From Wenzhouxiangella sp042310355 (lineage in GTDB: Bacteria > Pseudomonadota > Gammaproteobacteria > Xanthomonadales > Wenzhouxiangellaceae), in NCBI RefSeq assembly GCF_042310355.1, contig NZ_JBHJMR010000002.1:409328-473327 (forward strand): a DNA stretch of 64,000 bases. Reading direction: 5' to 3'. Below, piece by piece: positions 35,556 to 44,327 of the stretch. The stretch's first letter is position 1, and every line of letters begins with the position of its first letter. The position numbers and the translations under genes were made by a program. The notes beneath the pieces were generated by a model, which was not told where the DNA came from, searched no databases, and saw only the letters and a program-made list of their open reading frames with translations.

Positions 35556-35597
35556 AAACTACGCCTACGCACGCGCGGACGCATTGACCCGCGTCAA
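35556..35597 (-). promoter_or_regulatory. Perfect FNR/FixK palindrome and promoter of the hsp20 operon
   Basis: TTGAC-CCGC-GTCAA at 35584-35597 is fully symmetrical. On the minus strand TAGTTT lies at 35561-35556, placing the box near -41.5 from an expected start at about 35549. The divergent gene at 35703 has no equally well placed -10. Confidence 0.62.
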
Positions 35598-35702
35598 TGA
35601 ACAAGCAAGCCGACGATCCGACTCTCGTTACCTCTGGCACTGTGCTTTCCCGAGCCCTGTGTGATTGAATTGCAATCAACTCCACACACACGAGACGCAG
35701 AC

Positions 35703-36596
35703 ATGTCGATTCGATTTTTCACGGACACGGCGAGCGTGCTTCTTCTGGGTCTGACGTCGCTGGCGGCGGCCAGCGACAATATCCGCATCCCGGCCGGTAC
35801 CTCGCACGATGGCCATCTGGAAACCCGCAACGGCTCGATCCACGTCGAGGACAACGCCACGATCGAGGGCTCGCTCGACAGCCGCAACGGCCGCATCGAG
35901 ACCGGTTCGTCGGTCACCGCCGGCGATGTCCGTACCCGCAACGGCGCCATCGAGCTGGGCGGCGACGGCCGCTACGGGCGGATCGAGTCGCGCAACGGCC
36001 GGATCCAGCTGGGCGACGGTTCCAGTGTCGAAACCATCGAGTCCAGAAACGGCAGCATTCGGATCGGCGCGTCAAGCCGCACGGCCGCGCTAGACTCGCG
36101 CAACGGCGGCATCGCCATCGGCGCCGACGCCGTCGTCGACGGCGCGGTCAGTACGCGCAATGGCAGTGTCTCGATGGCGTCGGGCAGCCGCGTCACCGGC
36201 CGCATCACGACGCGCAACGGCAGCGTCATGCTCGATGGCGCGACTGCGGAGAGAGGCATCCAGACCCTCGCCGGCGACATCATCCTCGAGAACGCCAGCC
36301 GCTCGGGCGGTGACCTGCTCATCGAGATTACCGAGGAGAACGCCAGACGCAATGGCGGCTTCTTCGGATTCGGCGGCAGCACCTCCTGGCCGGAAGCCGG
36401 CGATATCCGGATCCTGGCCGGCAGCGAGGTCGACGGCAGCGTCATCCTCCTCCTCGCCGCGGACTACGACGAAGAACTGCCCGTGGTCGAAATTGCTTCG
36501 GGCAGCGTGGTGTCCGGCGACGTGCGCGTCGACAGCCGCGTTGAGTTGATCATCGAAGGGGAAATCGGCGGAGAAGTCGAGCGCGTCGCGCCCTGA
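35703..36596 (+). CDS. Repetitive secreted beta-solenoid-like protein (DUF4097/bactofilin-like)
   Basis: 297 residues with a signal peptide (LLLGLTSLAAAS). The body consists of eight repeats of 18-19 residues, each with Arg-Asn-Gly followed by an alternating hydrophobic strand (codons for RNG at 35826, 35883, 35937, 35991, 36045, 36099, 36156 and 36213). This regular spacing predicts a beta-solenoid. A C-terminal part (about 200-297) holds GFFGFGGSTSWPEAGD and a further set of rungs. Similar adhesin-like or polymer-forming proteins lack a known enzymatic role. Start at the ATG at 35703; an earlier frame start lacks a signal. Confidence 0.75.
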   Translation: MSIRFFTDTASVLLLGLTSLAAASDNIRIPAGTSHDGHLETRNGSIHVEDNATIEGSLDSRNGRIETGSSVTAGDVRTRNGAIELGGDGRYGRIESRNGRIQLGDGSSVETIESRNGSIRIGASSRTAALDSRNGGIAIGADAVVDGAVSTRNGSVSMASGSRVTGRITTRNGSVMLDGATAERGIQTLAGDIILENASRSGGDLLIEITEENARRNGGFFGFGGSTSWPEAGDIRILAGSEVDGSVILLLAADYDEELPVVEIASGSVVSGDVRVDSRVELIIEGEIGGEVERVAP

Positions 36597-36607
36597 AAGA
36601 AAGGTTT

Positions 36608-36669
36608 CGGATGATGTGATACGGTTTCGGTCATCCGGTTGAATTCTTGGGAAGGGGTAAACCGGATGA
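36608..36669 (+). promoter_or_regulatory. Leader with mutually exclusive stems before the EAL gene
   Basis: TCATCCGGT (36631-36639) can pair either with CGGATGA upstream (36608-36614) or with ACCGGATGA downstream (36661-36669), which lies 14 bases before the AAGGAG ribosome site of the EAL gene. The arrangement could be an attenuator-like switch or an operator triplet. No known riboswitch class was recognised. Confidence 0.35.
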
Positions 36670-36695
36670 TCTGACAAATCGCAAGGAGAACGATC

Positions 36696-37940
36696 GTGAC
36701 CAAGCACGATCTCTCGTTGCGAGTAGTGAACGGCGGCCATGCCGCCGACCTGCTCGCCTACAGAACATTGCGCGCCTCCGTCGGCTTACCCCGGCTGACC
36801 TCGCTGGCGATCATCGGACTCGGGCTTCTGGCGTCCTGGCTTTGCGTCTACGCGGCCGGGGGCGCGGGAGCGCTGGTTCCGCATCTCTACTACCTGCCGA
36901 TCCTGTTCGCAGCCACCCGATTCGGGCCTTTCATCGCCCTGATCACCGGCATTTCAGCAACGCTTCTGGCGGGACCGATGACGCCGGAAGTCGTCGCAAC
37001 GGGCGAGGCGCAGGAGACCTTCCAGTGGCTGACCCGCGGGGCGTTCTTTGTCGGAATAGGGCAGTTGTCCGCCTGGCTGCTGGCGCCTTCGATCCGCCCC
37101 ATTACCGACGAACTGCATGCCCTGCAGATCGAACACCGCATTCGAAATGCACTCGACCGCAACGAATTCCACATGGTGTACCAACCGATCTATTCCATAT
37201 CCAGCGGCCGCTTTGTCGGCGTGGAAGCCCTGATCCGCTGGGAGCATCCCGTACATGGCAACATCCCGCCCGACGAGTTTATGGGCGTGGCCGAGGAAAC
37301 CGACCTGATCCACGACATCACCGACTTCGTGCTCGACCAGGCCTGCCGCGCCGCATCCGAGTGGCGCAGTACCGCGCTGGCGCGGGGACAGGAGCCGCTC
37401 CACGTCGCCGTCAACCTGTCCGCGCGTGACATGGAGCGACCGGATCTGGCCCGAACCGTCGAGAGCATCCTGGCAAGACATCAACTGCCGCCGGAACTCG
37501 TGCACCTGGAGCTGACCGAGAGCGTATTGGCATTCGAGGGCACCGGATTCCAGCTGCGCCAGCTCAAGAAGCTCGGGATCACGCTGTCCATCGATGATTT
37601 CGGCACCGGCTACTCATCGCTGTCGTATCTCGACCGCTTCCCCTTCGACATCATCAAGATCGACCGCTCCCTGATTTCCAACCTGGGGCCCGATCCGTCC
37701 AGCCAGAGCCTGGCGCGCGGCATGATCGCGCTGTCGAGCTCGCTGGAGAAGCTGACCATCGCCGAAGGCATCGAAACACGCGAGCAACTCGCCATCGCCC
37801 GCGACATCGGATTCGACCTGGTGCAGGGATTCCTGTTCTCGCGTCCACGCCCACCCGGAGAAATCCCGGCATTGGTGATGACCAATGCTGACCCCTTGAG
37901 TGCGCCAGCCGAGTCAGCCGGGAAAAGCGGCGAGTCCTAG
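36696..37940 (+). CDS. Membrane-bound EAL-domain c-di-GMP phosphodiesterase
   Basis: 414 residues, GTG start at 36696 with AAGGAG eight bases upstream. N-terminal membrane sensor of about four helices (35-130) with an LYYLPILFAATRFGP stretch as in DUF4118/MASE-like modules, directly followed by an EAL domain (about 150-400). Catalytic residues appear complete: VEALIRW, NLSARDM, LELTESV, DDFGTG, Lys in IKIDRS, and AEGIET with QGFLFSRP. There is no GGDEF domain, so it should only hydrolyse c-di-GMP. Signal unknown. Confidence 0.92.
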   Translation: MTKHDLSLRVVNGGHAADLLAYRTLRASVGLPRLTSLAIIGLGLLASWLCVYAAGGAGALVPHLYYLPILFAATRFGPFIALITGISATLLAGPMTPEVVATGEAQETFQWLTRGAFFVGIGQLSAWLLAPSIRPITDELHALQIEHRIRNALDRNEFHMVYQPIYSISSGRFVGVEALIRWEHPVHGNIPPDEFMGVAEETDLIHDITDFVLDQACRAASEWRSTALARGQEPLHVAVNLSARDMERPDLARTVESILARHQLPPELVHLELTESVLAFEGTGFQLRQLKKLGITLSIDDFGTGYSSLSYLDRFPFDIIKIDRSLISNLGPDPSSQSLARGMIALSSSLEKLTIAEGIETREQLAIARDIGFDLVQGFLFSRPRPPGEIPALVMTNADPLSAPAESAGKSGES

Positions 37941-38020
37941 CGACCCATCAGGAAGGAATTGCTCTCGATTCACGGACCGGCGACAATCGAGGCGCCCGAG
38001 TCATCACAGGACAAGAAATC

Positions 38021-38239
38021 ATGCCGAGGTCACCCACCGTCATACTGGTAGCAATGATCTGCTGCGCCTGCAGCGACCCATCAACAGCGCCTGAGAATGG
38101 CGTAACCGAAGAATCGAACCGCACCAAGACCGGATACGAGCAGTCGCTAGAGCGCGCCCGTGAAGTGGAGGACCAAGCACGTGAGGCCGCCGAGCGTAAA
38201 GAACGCGCCATAGAAGAGATTGACGAAGGCGACAGTTGA
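38021..38239 (+). CDS. Small predicted lipoprotein
   Basis: 72 residues. Short hydrophobic N-terminus with a cysteine-rich possible lipobox (VAMICCAC), then a highly charged helix (SLERAREVEDQAREAAERKE) likely to form a coiled coil. No family recognised. It lies 39 bases before the subtilase gene on the same strand. Codon use and the clean signal favour a real gene, but it is small and unsupported by known homology. Confidence 0.55.
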   Translation: MPRSPTVILVAMICCACSDPSTAPENGVTEESNRTKTGYEQSLERAREVEDQAREAAERKERAIEEIDEGDS

Positions 38240-38278
38240 GCCGTCCTGAAATCATTCACCAGAGGGATCGATCCACAA

Positions 38279-40930
38279 ATGACCATCAAGAACTGTCGCG
38301 CGGCGCTGCTGACCGTGCTCATCGGCGGGCTGCTGCTCGCAATCGGGCCCGACGCACAGGCCAACGAGCGCGAGGCATGGGCGCGCATCCACGCCGAATC
38401 CCTCCCCGAATGGCTCGATGAAGAGCGGGCGATCGACTACGGTGCCTTCTTCTGGGCACCGGTGAACGATCAAGCCCGCGCCATGCTACACACCGGCGCT
38501 GAGCCGTACGAGTTGCACGAGAAGGCCTTCGAGCTCGAGCTGGGTGGTACGCGATTCGATCCGCTGGTCGACGGCCTGCCGGCAAGTTCGATGGCTGCCG
38601 GCCGGCAAACCACCGACGGCCCGGACTGGCGCCTGGTGCAGTTCCAGGGCCCGATTCGCGCCGAATGGCTGGCCGGACTCCGCGCACAAGGCGTCGAGCC
38701 CGTTCAGTACATCCACCCCCATGCCTACGTGGTGTGGTCGGATGCCGCCGCCATGCAGGCCTTGTCGCGCCAGAATGCCGTGCGCTGGCAGGGCGACTTC
38801 GCACCCGAGTTCCGTCACCCGCCGATCTTTCACCGGCAGGGCAGGGAAACGATCGAAGTCACGCTGATGTTCCGCTCGGGTATGGACGCCGCGCTTTCCG
38901 CTGCCGCCCGCGCCGGCGCCGAAGTGATCGATTCGGGCGCGCTCGACCGGCATTTCGATGTGGCCACCGTGTGGGCACGCGAGGACCGACTGGCCGAGCT
39001 GGCTCGCATTCCCGGCGTCTACAGCGTGCAACCCGTGCCCACCGACGGCGGCACGCGTAGCGAGATGAGCGTCCAGATCAATCACGAGAACGTCGACGGC
39101 AGCGGCGCGGCCCTCCCGGGCTATCTCGACTTTCTCGACACGCTGGGACTCGACGGCAGCGGCGTCACCCTGGCCGTGGTCGACAACGGCACGCAGATCA
39201 ACCACCCCGATATCGCCGACCGGATGCTGCCGTGCAGCGCGCCGAGCTGCGGCGACGGCACCCAGACCGACGGCCACGGCACGCACGTGGCCGGCATCAT
39301 GGTCGCCGACGGCGCTTCGGGTACCGAAAATGCCGACGGATTCCTGCGTGGGCTGGGCATGGCGCCGGGTGCCGGGCTCGTCGAGCAGCGCAACAACTCG
39401 GTCGGCACGCCCTGGCTGCTGAACCTGATGCGCGACTCGGTCCGTAACGGCGCCAGCATTTCGAACAATAGCTGGGGCCCCTCGGGCACGCCGCAGGGCT
39501 ACGACAATCTCACCCGCCAGGTCGACGTGGGCGCGCGCGACGCCGATGCCGACGAGCCCGGCGACCAGCCGCTGACCTACGTGCTGGCTTTCATGAACGG
39601 TTTCGGCGGAACCAGCAGCCAGGGCTCGCCGGACGAGGCCAAGAACGTCTTCACCATCGGTTCGGCCTGGGCCCAGGTCAACGCCGATACCCAGGACATG
39701 CGTAACGACGACATCTCGGCCAACAGCGCACACGGCCCCGCGCTGGATGGCCGCTTCATCCCGCACATGATCGCCAACAGCCGCTTTACCGATTCGACGC
39801 TCGGCAGCAGCGGCTACGGCATGCAGGGCGGCACAAGCCAGGCCGCCCCGCACGTCGCCGGTGCGGCCGCGCTGTTTACCGAGCACTACCGCAATGTCTG
39901 GAAAAGCGAGCCCAGCCCGGCCCTGATCAAGGCCGCGTTCCTGGCGCAGACGCGCGACCTGGAGGGCAACAACGACGCCGACGACAACCCCATCGATGCG
40001 CGTCCGACCAGCACGCAGGGCTGGGGCCGGATGCATCTGGGCCCGTTGCTCGCACCGACGCTGCCGGTGTTCTACCTCGACCAGTCCCATGTCTTCACCG
40101 ATACCGGTCAGACCTGGCAGCAGACCTTCCATGCCGCCGATCCCCAGGAACCGATGAAGCTGATGCTGGTCTGGACCGACGCCCCCGGCCATGGCCTGGG
40201 CGGCAGCACGCCGGCATGGAACAACGATCTCGACCTGCGCGTCACCGCCGGCGCCGATCTATACCTCGGCAACGTCTTCGAGAGCGGCTGGTCGGCCACC
40301 GGCGGCAGCGCCGACGGCCGCAACAATACCGAAGGCGCGTACCTGCAACCCGCGCAACACAAAGGCAGCATCACGGTGGAAATCCTGGCCGCCGACATCA
40401 ACTCCAACGCCTTGCCCAACGCGGGCGAAGACAACAGCCAGGACTTCGCGCTGGCTTGCGTCAACTGCACCACGGGCACCGACGGCGCCGACCTGGGCAT
40501 CGGCCTGACCGCCGTCCCCGCCACCGTGGAACCGGGCGAGACCGCCACCTGGGTCGCCCAGGTCGCCAACTTCGGCCCCGATACCGCGCTCGAACCGAGC
40601 ATCACGCTCTCCCTCCCACCCGAGGCCGCGTACGTCAATCACCGCACCCTGGGCGGCACCGTGCCGGAATGGACATGCAGCGAGAGCGCCGGCACCGTCG
40701 AATGCGAACTCTCGGCCAGCATCGCCGCATCGGAAATGGCCCCGTCCCTGGAAGTTGAAACCACCGTTGCCGCATCGGCCACCCCGGGCCTGATAGCGGC
40801 CACGGCACAAGCATCGAGCACGGTCACCGATCCGGTCGCCGACAATGACTCCGCGACCGAAACCGTCGAGGTCGTCGGCAAGCCCGAGGACGATGTCTTC
40901 CGAGACGCTTTCGAAGCGGCGTCTCGCTAG
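38279..40930 (+). CDS. Secreted subtilisin-family serine protease
   Basis: 883 residues, signal peptide (LLTVLIGGLLLAIGPDAQA). N-terminal pro-region, then the S8 catalytic domain with Asp302 (AVVDNGTQINHPD), His333 (GHGTHVAG) and Ser520 (GGTSQAAPH), plus Asn in ISNNSWGP. A jelly-roll P-like domain follows (about 600-720, MLVWTDAPG), then a DUF11/CARDB-like Ig domain (about 740-865). The C-terminus ends VFRDAFEAASR, carrying the F-x-D-x-F-E motif seen in two other secreted proteins of this window. Probably an exoprotease for nutrient acquisition. Confidence 0.93.
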   Translation: MTIKNCRAALLTVLIGGLLLAIGPDAQANEREAWARIHAESLPEWLDEERAIDYGAFFWAPVNDQARAMLHTGAEPYELHEKAFELELGGTRFDPLVDGLPASSMAAGRQTTDGPDWRLVQFQGPIRAEWLAGLRAQGVEPVQYIHPHAYVVWSDAAAMQALSRQNAVRWQGDFAPEFRHPPIFHRQGRETIEVTLMFRSGMDAALSAAARAGAEVIDSGALDRHFDVATVWAREDRLAELARIPGVYSVQPVPTDGGTRSEMSVQINHENVDGSGAALPGYLDFLDTLGLDGSGVTLAVVDNGTQINHPDIADRMLPCSAPSCGDGTQTDGHGTHVAGIMVADGASGTENADGFLRGLGMAPGAGLVEQRNNSVGTPWLLNLMRDSVRNGASISNNSWGPSGTPQGYDNLTRQVDVGARDADADEPGDQPLTYVLAFMNGFGGTSSQGSPDEAKNVFTIGSAWAQVNADTQDMRNDDISANSAHGPALDGRFIPHMIANSRFTDSTLGSSGYGMQGGTSQAAPHVAGAAALFTEHYRNVWKSEPSPALIKAAFLAQTRDLEGNNDADDNPIDARPTSTQGWGRMHLGPLLAPTLPVFYLDQSHVFTDTGQTWQQTFHAADPQEPMKLMLVWTDAPGHGLGGSTPAWNNDLDLRVTAGADLYLGNVFESGWSATGGSADGRNNTEGAYLQPAQHKGSITVEILAADINSNALPNAGEDNSQDFALACVNCTTGTDGADLGIGLTAVPATVEPGETATWVAQVANFGPDTALEPSITLSLPPEAAYVNHRTLGGTVPEWTCSESAGTVECELSASIAASEMAPSLEVETTVAASATPGLIAATAQASSTVTDPVADNDSATETVEVVGKPEDDVFRDAFEAASR

Positions 40931-40987
40931 ACCAACAACACGATCGATTGCCCGGGGTATCGGAGCCGCTCTTGACGGTCGCACTTC

Positions 40988-41075
40988 CCCGGCGTGACGC
41001 GGGCATGCAAGGACCAGCAACCGTCCTCGCGCATGCGCCAGACCACCCGGCGACGCTCGTGCCGCTGGTTTCGGG
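40988..41075 (-). pseudogene. Relic of a DUF222/HNH endonuclease gene
   Basis: On the minus strand this stretch encodes RHERRRVVWRM-REDGCWSLHARVTPG, matching ERRRVVWRMDEDGCLSLHARFTP of the intact HNH protein encoded at 44328-45665 (DNA 45137-45222). About four fifths of bases match. Flanks on either side do not continue the alignment, so only a fragment survives. Without a start, stop or HNH region it cannot be functional. The remaining bases of the 40931-41163 gap show nothing else I can name. Confidence 0.75.
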
Positions 41076-41163
41076 CTGTGGCAAAAGGACGAACACCCGA
41101 ATAAATCAGTAGCTTGAGTACTGGGCGACAACCTCTGCTTCTCAGTTGCCTGGATGGGTTGAT

Positions 41164-41811
41164 TCAACCATCAATCAGGGCAATGCCGTATCGGTTCAGC
41201 ACTTCGTCAAGATTTGAGCCTGCGTTCATCCAGGAAACGGGTTGTTCGGGCTCGGCGAGCTTCGCTGACGCGCGCTCGAATAAGGCGATCGACATCTGGT
41301 CGTCGTCATGGCGGGCTCGATAGACCAATCCATCGGGTTTGTCGTTGTGGTCGTGAAATTCACGTGCGATCGATTGAGTCAAACTTCGGTCCACGTACGA
41401 TGATATTTGGCTATCCAGCCCGTTTCGCTTAAGGCCCTCACCATGGCAATGTGCCAGTCGCAGCGTCTTTCGGGTCTGTATGCGAGTTAGGCAATAGTTG
41501 CGCAGGTCCGATTTTTGAAGGATCTGGCCGGTCGGCGTTCGGATCAGGGTCTCGGCAAATGCGCCGCTTGGCGAGAGCGATAGATAGCAAACGCCAAACT
41601 TTCTCCGCGGGTCATCGAATCGGTGTCGACCGTAACGGCCAAAATGAAGCACGCCGTGCTGGATTGCATGGCATCGGTACAACAACGTGCCAACAGCAAC
41701 CTCACGAATTGCAAGTTCTTCAGGTACCACCCTGTCGTCCAAAACGCTCTGCGGCGGCGATAACCTGCTCAGTGCACCTCGCAAGACATTCGGCCGGTGT
41801 CTTTTCTGCAA
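41164..41811 (-). CDS. RES-domain toxin
   Basis: Toxin of the RES/Xre type; characterised members destroy NAD+. 215 residues from the ATG at 41811, which overlaps the antitoxin gene by 92 bases; a GTG at 41730 would shorten it to 188 residues with only a 9-base overlap and may be the true start. RES features: LYRCHA with the conserved Arg, FGVCYLSLSPSGAFAETL with the conserved Glu, and a Ser in MSIALFERAS. Pairs with the Xre/ParS-like antitoxin upstream. Confidence 0.85.
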   Translation of the reverse strand: MQKRHRPNVLRGALSRLSPPQSVLDDRVVPEELAIREVAVGTLLYRCHAIQHGVLHFGRYGRHRFDDPRRKFGVCYLSLSPSGAFAETLIRTPTGQILQKSDLRNYCLTRIQTRKTLRLAHCHGEGLKRNGLDSQISSYVDRSLTQSIAREFHDHNDKPDGLVYRARHDDDQMSIALFERASAKLAEPEQPVSWMNAGSNLDEVLNRYGIALIDG

Positions 41812-42304
41812 GATCCGGGTGGGGCATCATGAACCAGTCCAGCCGCGTCCAGTCGCCGACGCTTTCCAGCGCGGACAGGCAATCGCTCATTCCATCGACA
41901 ACCCGGTCATCACGGAACTGAAAGGCCGGCAACAGGATGGATTGCCCTTGTTTGACCGCCAACAGCCCACCGCGCTGAATGCGCTTGCGCACCGAATCCG
42001 GTCGAATATCCAGCAAATCTGCGACTTGCTCGATCGGCAGCATCTCGGTAGTGCGCATTAGTCGGGTTCGCGCCTTGCGGCCGCGAAGAAGGGCTCTGCC
42101 AATTGCGCTCTCGCTGGCCGCCTGTGCGGCCAAACGGCTCTCCATTTCTCCGAGCAACCCAAGATCGTCAAGCGCCGGCAAATCTTCCAGTTCGGAATCC
42201 GGCAATCGGTCGAGAATGCGCCGGACTCGCTCGTAAAGTTGCTGACGGCTCTTCCCACCGTAGCCCATGTACTGCGCGCCAGCTTCCTTCGTTCGGTGAG
42301 TCAT
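41720..42304 (-). CDS. Antitoxin with Xre-type HTH and MbcA/ParS-like toxin-binding domain
   Basis: Antitoxin partner of the RES toxin, 194 residues from the ATG at 42304 (an ATG at 42319 is the alternative). Middle helix-turn-helix EQVADLLDIRPDSVRKRIQR for DNA binding, and a C-terminal stretch WFMMPHPDLAEKTPAECLARC matching the P-x-L-x-x-x-TP-x-E signature of DUF2384/MbcA toxin-binding domains. The N-terminal half is a helical extension longer than usual. Antitoxin first, toxin second with overlapping frames, as expected for this class; autorepression is likely. The 149 bases upstream to 42453 are AT-rich with TATATTAAT, a plausible promoter. Confidence 0.8.
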   Translation of the reverse strand: MTHRTKEAGAQYMGYGGKSRQQLYERVRRILDRLPDSELEDLPALDDLGLLGEMESRLAAQAASESAIGRALLRGRKARTRLMRTTEMLPIEQVADLLDIRPDSVRKRIQRGGLLAVKQGQSILLPAFQFRDDRVVDGMSDCLSALESVGDWTRLDWFMMPHPDLAEKTPAECLARCTEQVIAAAERFGRQGGT

Positions 42305-42453
42305 GGTGATCCAGCCCATGTCCTGTATGTCAGTATATTAATGATTACGGACAATTAAGACAAGCCCCTCCTTGCAGACAGCTCGGCTATCTGGCCTTCC
42401 AACCGACGGGATCTCTTCGGCGCGCTGCGGTTGCTACTGAGTAGAATAGCCCC

Positions 42454-44292
42454 ATGACGACCCAAACCGCGAACCCGCAAGGGCCAGACCTTTCTCACCT
42501 GGCTGAACGGTGCAGCCGCTCCATCGTGCAAGGTGAACCGCTCGATGATCTGCTGACCCGGATCGAATCCAGTCTGGATGTCTTCTTCCCGCCGCTTCCA
42601 CACGGAGCGCTGCACGAAGACCGCGATCTGCGCCGACGCCTTCTCCGGGTGATGGTGCGCGCCATCTGGCAGGGCATTCCCAATCCGGAGCTCGAATTCG
42701 CATTGCCGAAGCTGCCCGAACCGGGACGCAATGAGCGCTGCCACTGCGGTTCGGGACGAAAGTACAAGGTCTGCTGCCAGGCTCTGGCGCGCGAGGTGCC
42801 GATTCGCGACGTCAATTTCCTGCCCAGCCTGCTCGCTGTAATGCCGCGCAAGTACTGGAAAGAGCTGGCCGGCAGCCGGATCGACCCGTCCATGGTGGCG
42901 CATACCGTCGAGCAGTGGCTCGAGGAAGGCGAGTTCGAGATCGTGGTGAGCCTGCTCGAGCCGTGGTTCGCCAGCGACTCGGCGTTCGTGGGGCAACATG
43001 AGTTTCTGCTCGATGCTCTGCTCGATGCCTACTCCGAACTGGGCAACCCGCGCAAAAAATCGAAGCTGCTTGAACGGGCGATCGAGCAGGGTGATCGCAC
43101 GATTCGCGCTGCCGCGATGCAACGCCAGGTCAGCGTGCTGGCCGATCGGGGCAAGTTCAATGAAGCCTGGTCCATGTTCAACAAGGCGCAGCAGATCGAT
43201 CCCGACTCGCCCGGCCTGGCCCATCTGGAAGTGGCCACGCTGATGGTACAGGGTCGCGAACAGGAGGCGCGCACGCGAGCCGATTTCTGGTCCCGCCGCC
43301 TGGCCCGGGCAGGGCACCCCGAACTGTCCGGCCTGGTTGACTGGTTGCGCGACGTGGCGCAACGCGGCTCGGCCGCCATCGGCGAGATCATGGCGGAGAG
43401 TTCCGGGGCTGCCGATCTGCTGCCAGCCATGCAGGACATGCCGGCACCTAAGTCCATGTATGACCTTGATCCCGTCGATGGCGATACCGGTCCACTCACG
43501 CCCAAAGCGCGACTGGTGCGTGCCATGGACGCATGGCGACAGCGAATTGATCCGGTCAACTATTCGCCCGGCGCCGGCCGCGGTCGAAGTGACCCCGCCG
43601 CGGATCTCGACCGTATGATCGCGCTGCTCGAGGACTATCCGGAACTGTGGCACAGCTTCGAGGCCTTGGCGGAAATAGCCTATTCCGCACGGGCCCTCGA
43701 TTTCCCGGGCGTCGAGGAAACCGTCATCCTGCCGCTGCTCCAGCGCGCCGAGTCGCTGCTGGAAATCGTGCTGGAGGCAAACGGGGCGGCGGCGTGCCGG
43801 CTTGAGTGGGGGTTCTGGGAGAATCGACCCGCGCTGGATCTGCTGGCCTGGCGGATCGGCATCGAGCTCGATCGACCGGCCACCCCCGAACATGTTCAGC
43901 GCCTGGAGCGACTGCTGCAACTCAACCCCCATGACAATCAGGGCATGCGAATGCCCCTGTCGCGACGTTACCTCGAGACGGGCCGATTCGAGGATGCCCT
44001 GGCCCTGGCCGAGCGCTATCCCGACGACCTGCCCGAGATGCAGTACAACCATGCCCTGGCCCTGTTCGCGCTTGATAGATCCGAAAAAGCGCGCGGAGTG
44101 CTGGACAGCGCTGCAGAAGCCTACCCGAAAATCCTGGAGGCGCTCCTGAAGTCCCGCATGCGCCGCCCGAAGATCGATCCGACCAGCATCCAGCTCGGCG
44201 GCGACGACGAGGCCTGGATCTATCGCGAGGAGTATAGGCCGCTGTGGCAGCGGCTGGGCGCGCTGGAATGGGCACGGCAGCTCAAAGAATAG
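42454..44292 (+). CDS. SEC-C metal-binding, TPR-like protein
   Basis: 612 residues, cytoplasmic. A SEC-C zinc motif at about 90-110 (ERCHCGSGRKYKVCC) is followed by long helical repeats of tetratricopeptide character, as in AEAGKFNEAWSMFNKAQQ-type segments and the C-terminal LETGRFEDALALAERYP. SEC-C modules bind zinc and often nucleic acid or ribosomal surfaces. Function unknown. It stands alone between the toxin-antitoxin pair and the HNH gene, on the opposite strand to both. Confidence 0.8.
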   Translation: MTTQTANPQGPDLSHLAERCSRSIVQGEPLDDLLTRIESSLDVFFPPLPHGALHEDRDLRRRLLRVMVRAIWQGIPNPELEFALPKLPEPGRNERCHCGSGRKYKVCCQALAREVPIRDVNFLPSLLAVMPRKYWKELAGSRIDPSMVAHTVEQWLEEGEFEIVVSLLEPWFASDSAFVGQHEFLLDALLDAYSELGNPRKKSKLLERAIEQGDRTIRAAAMQRQVSVLADRGKFNEAWSMFNKAQQIDPDSPGLAHLEVATLMVQGREQEARTRADFWSRRLARAGHPELSGLVDWLRDVAQRGSAAIGEIMAESSGAADLLPAMQDMPAPKSMYDLDPVDGDTGPLTPKARLVRAMDAWRQRIDPVNYSPGAGRGRSDPAADLDRMIALLEDYPELWHSFEALAEIAYSARALDFPGVEETVILPLLQRAESLLEIVLEANGAAACRLEWGFWENRPALDLLAWRIGIELDRPATPEHVQRLERLLQLNPHDNQGMRMPLSRRYLETGRFEDALALAERYPDDLPEMQYNHALALFALDRSEKARGVLDSAAEAYPKILEALLKSRMRRPKIDPTSIQLGGDDEAWIYREEYRPLWQRLGALEWARQLKE

Positions 44293-44327
44293 GGCTGCCC
44301 AGACTGCTTCAGACGGACAATGGCGCG

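Noticed and set aside
40259..41167. 302-residue minus-strand frame opposite the subtilase C-terminus
   Set aside because: Antisense to the protease; the real homology in its 5' end (HNH relic) is in a different frame.
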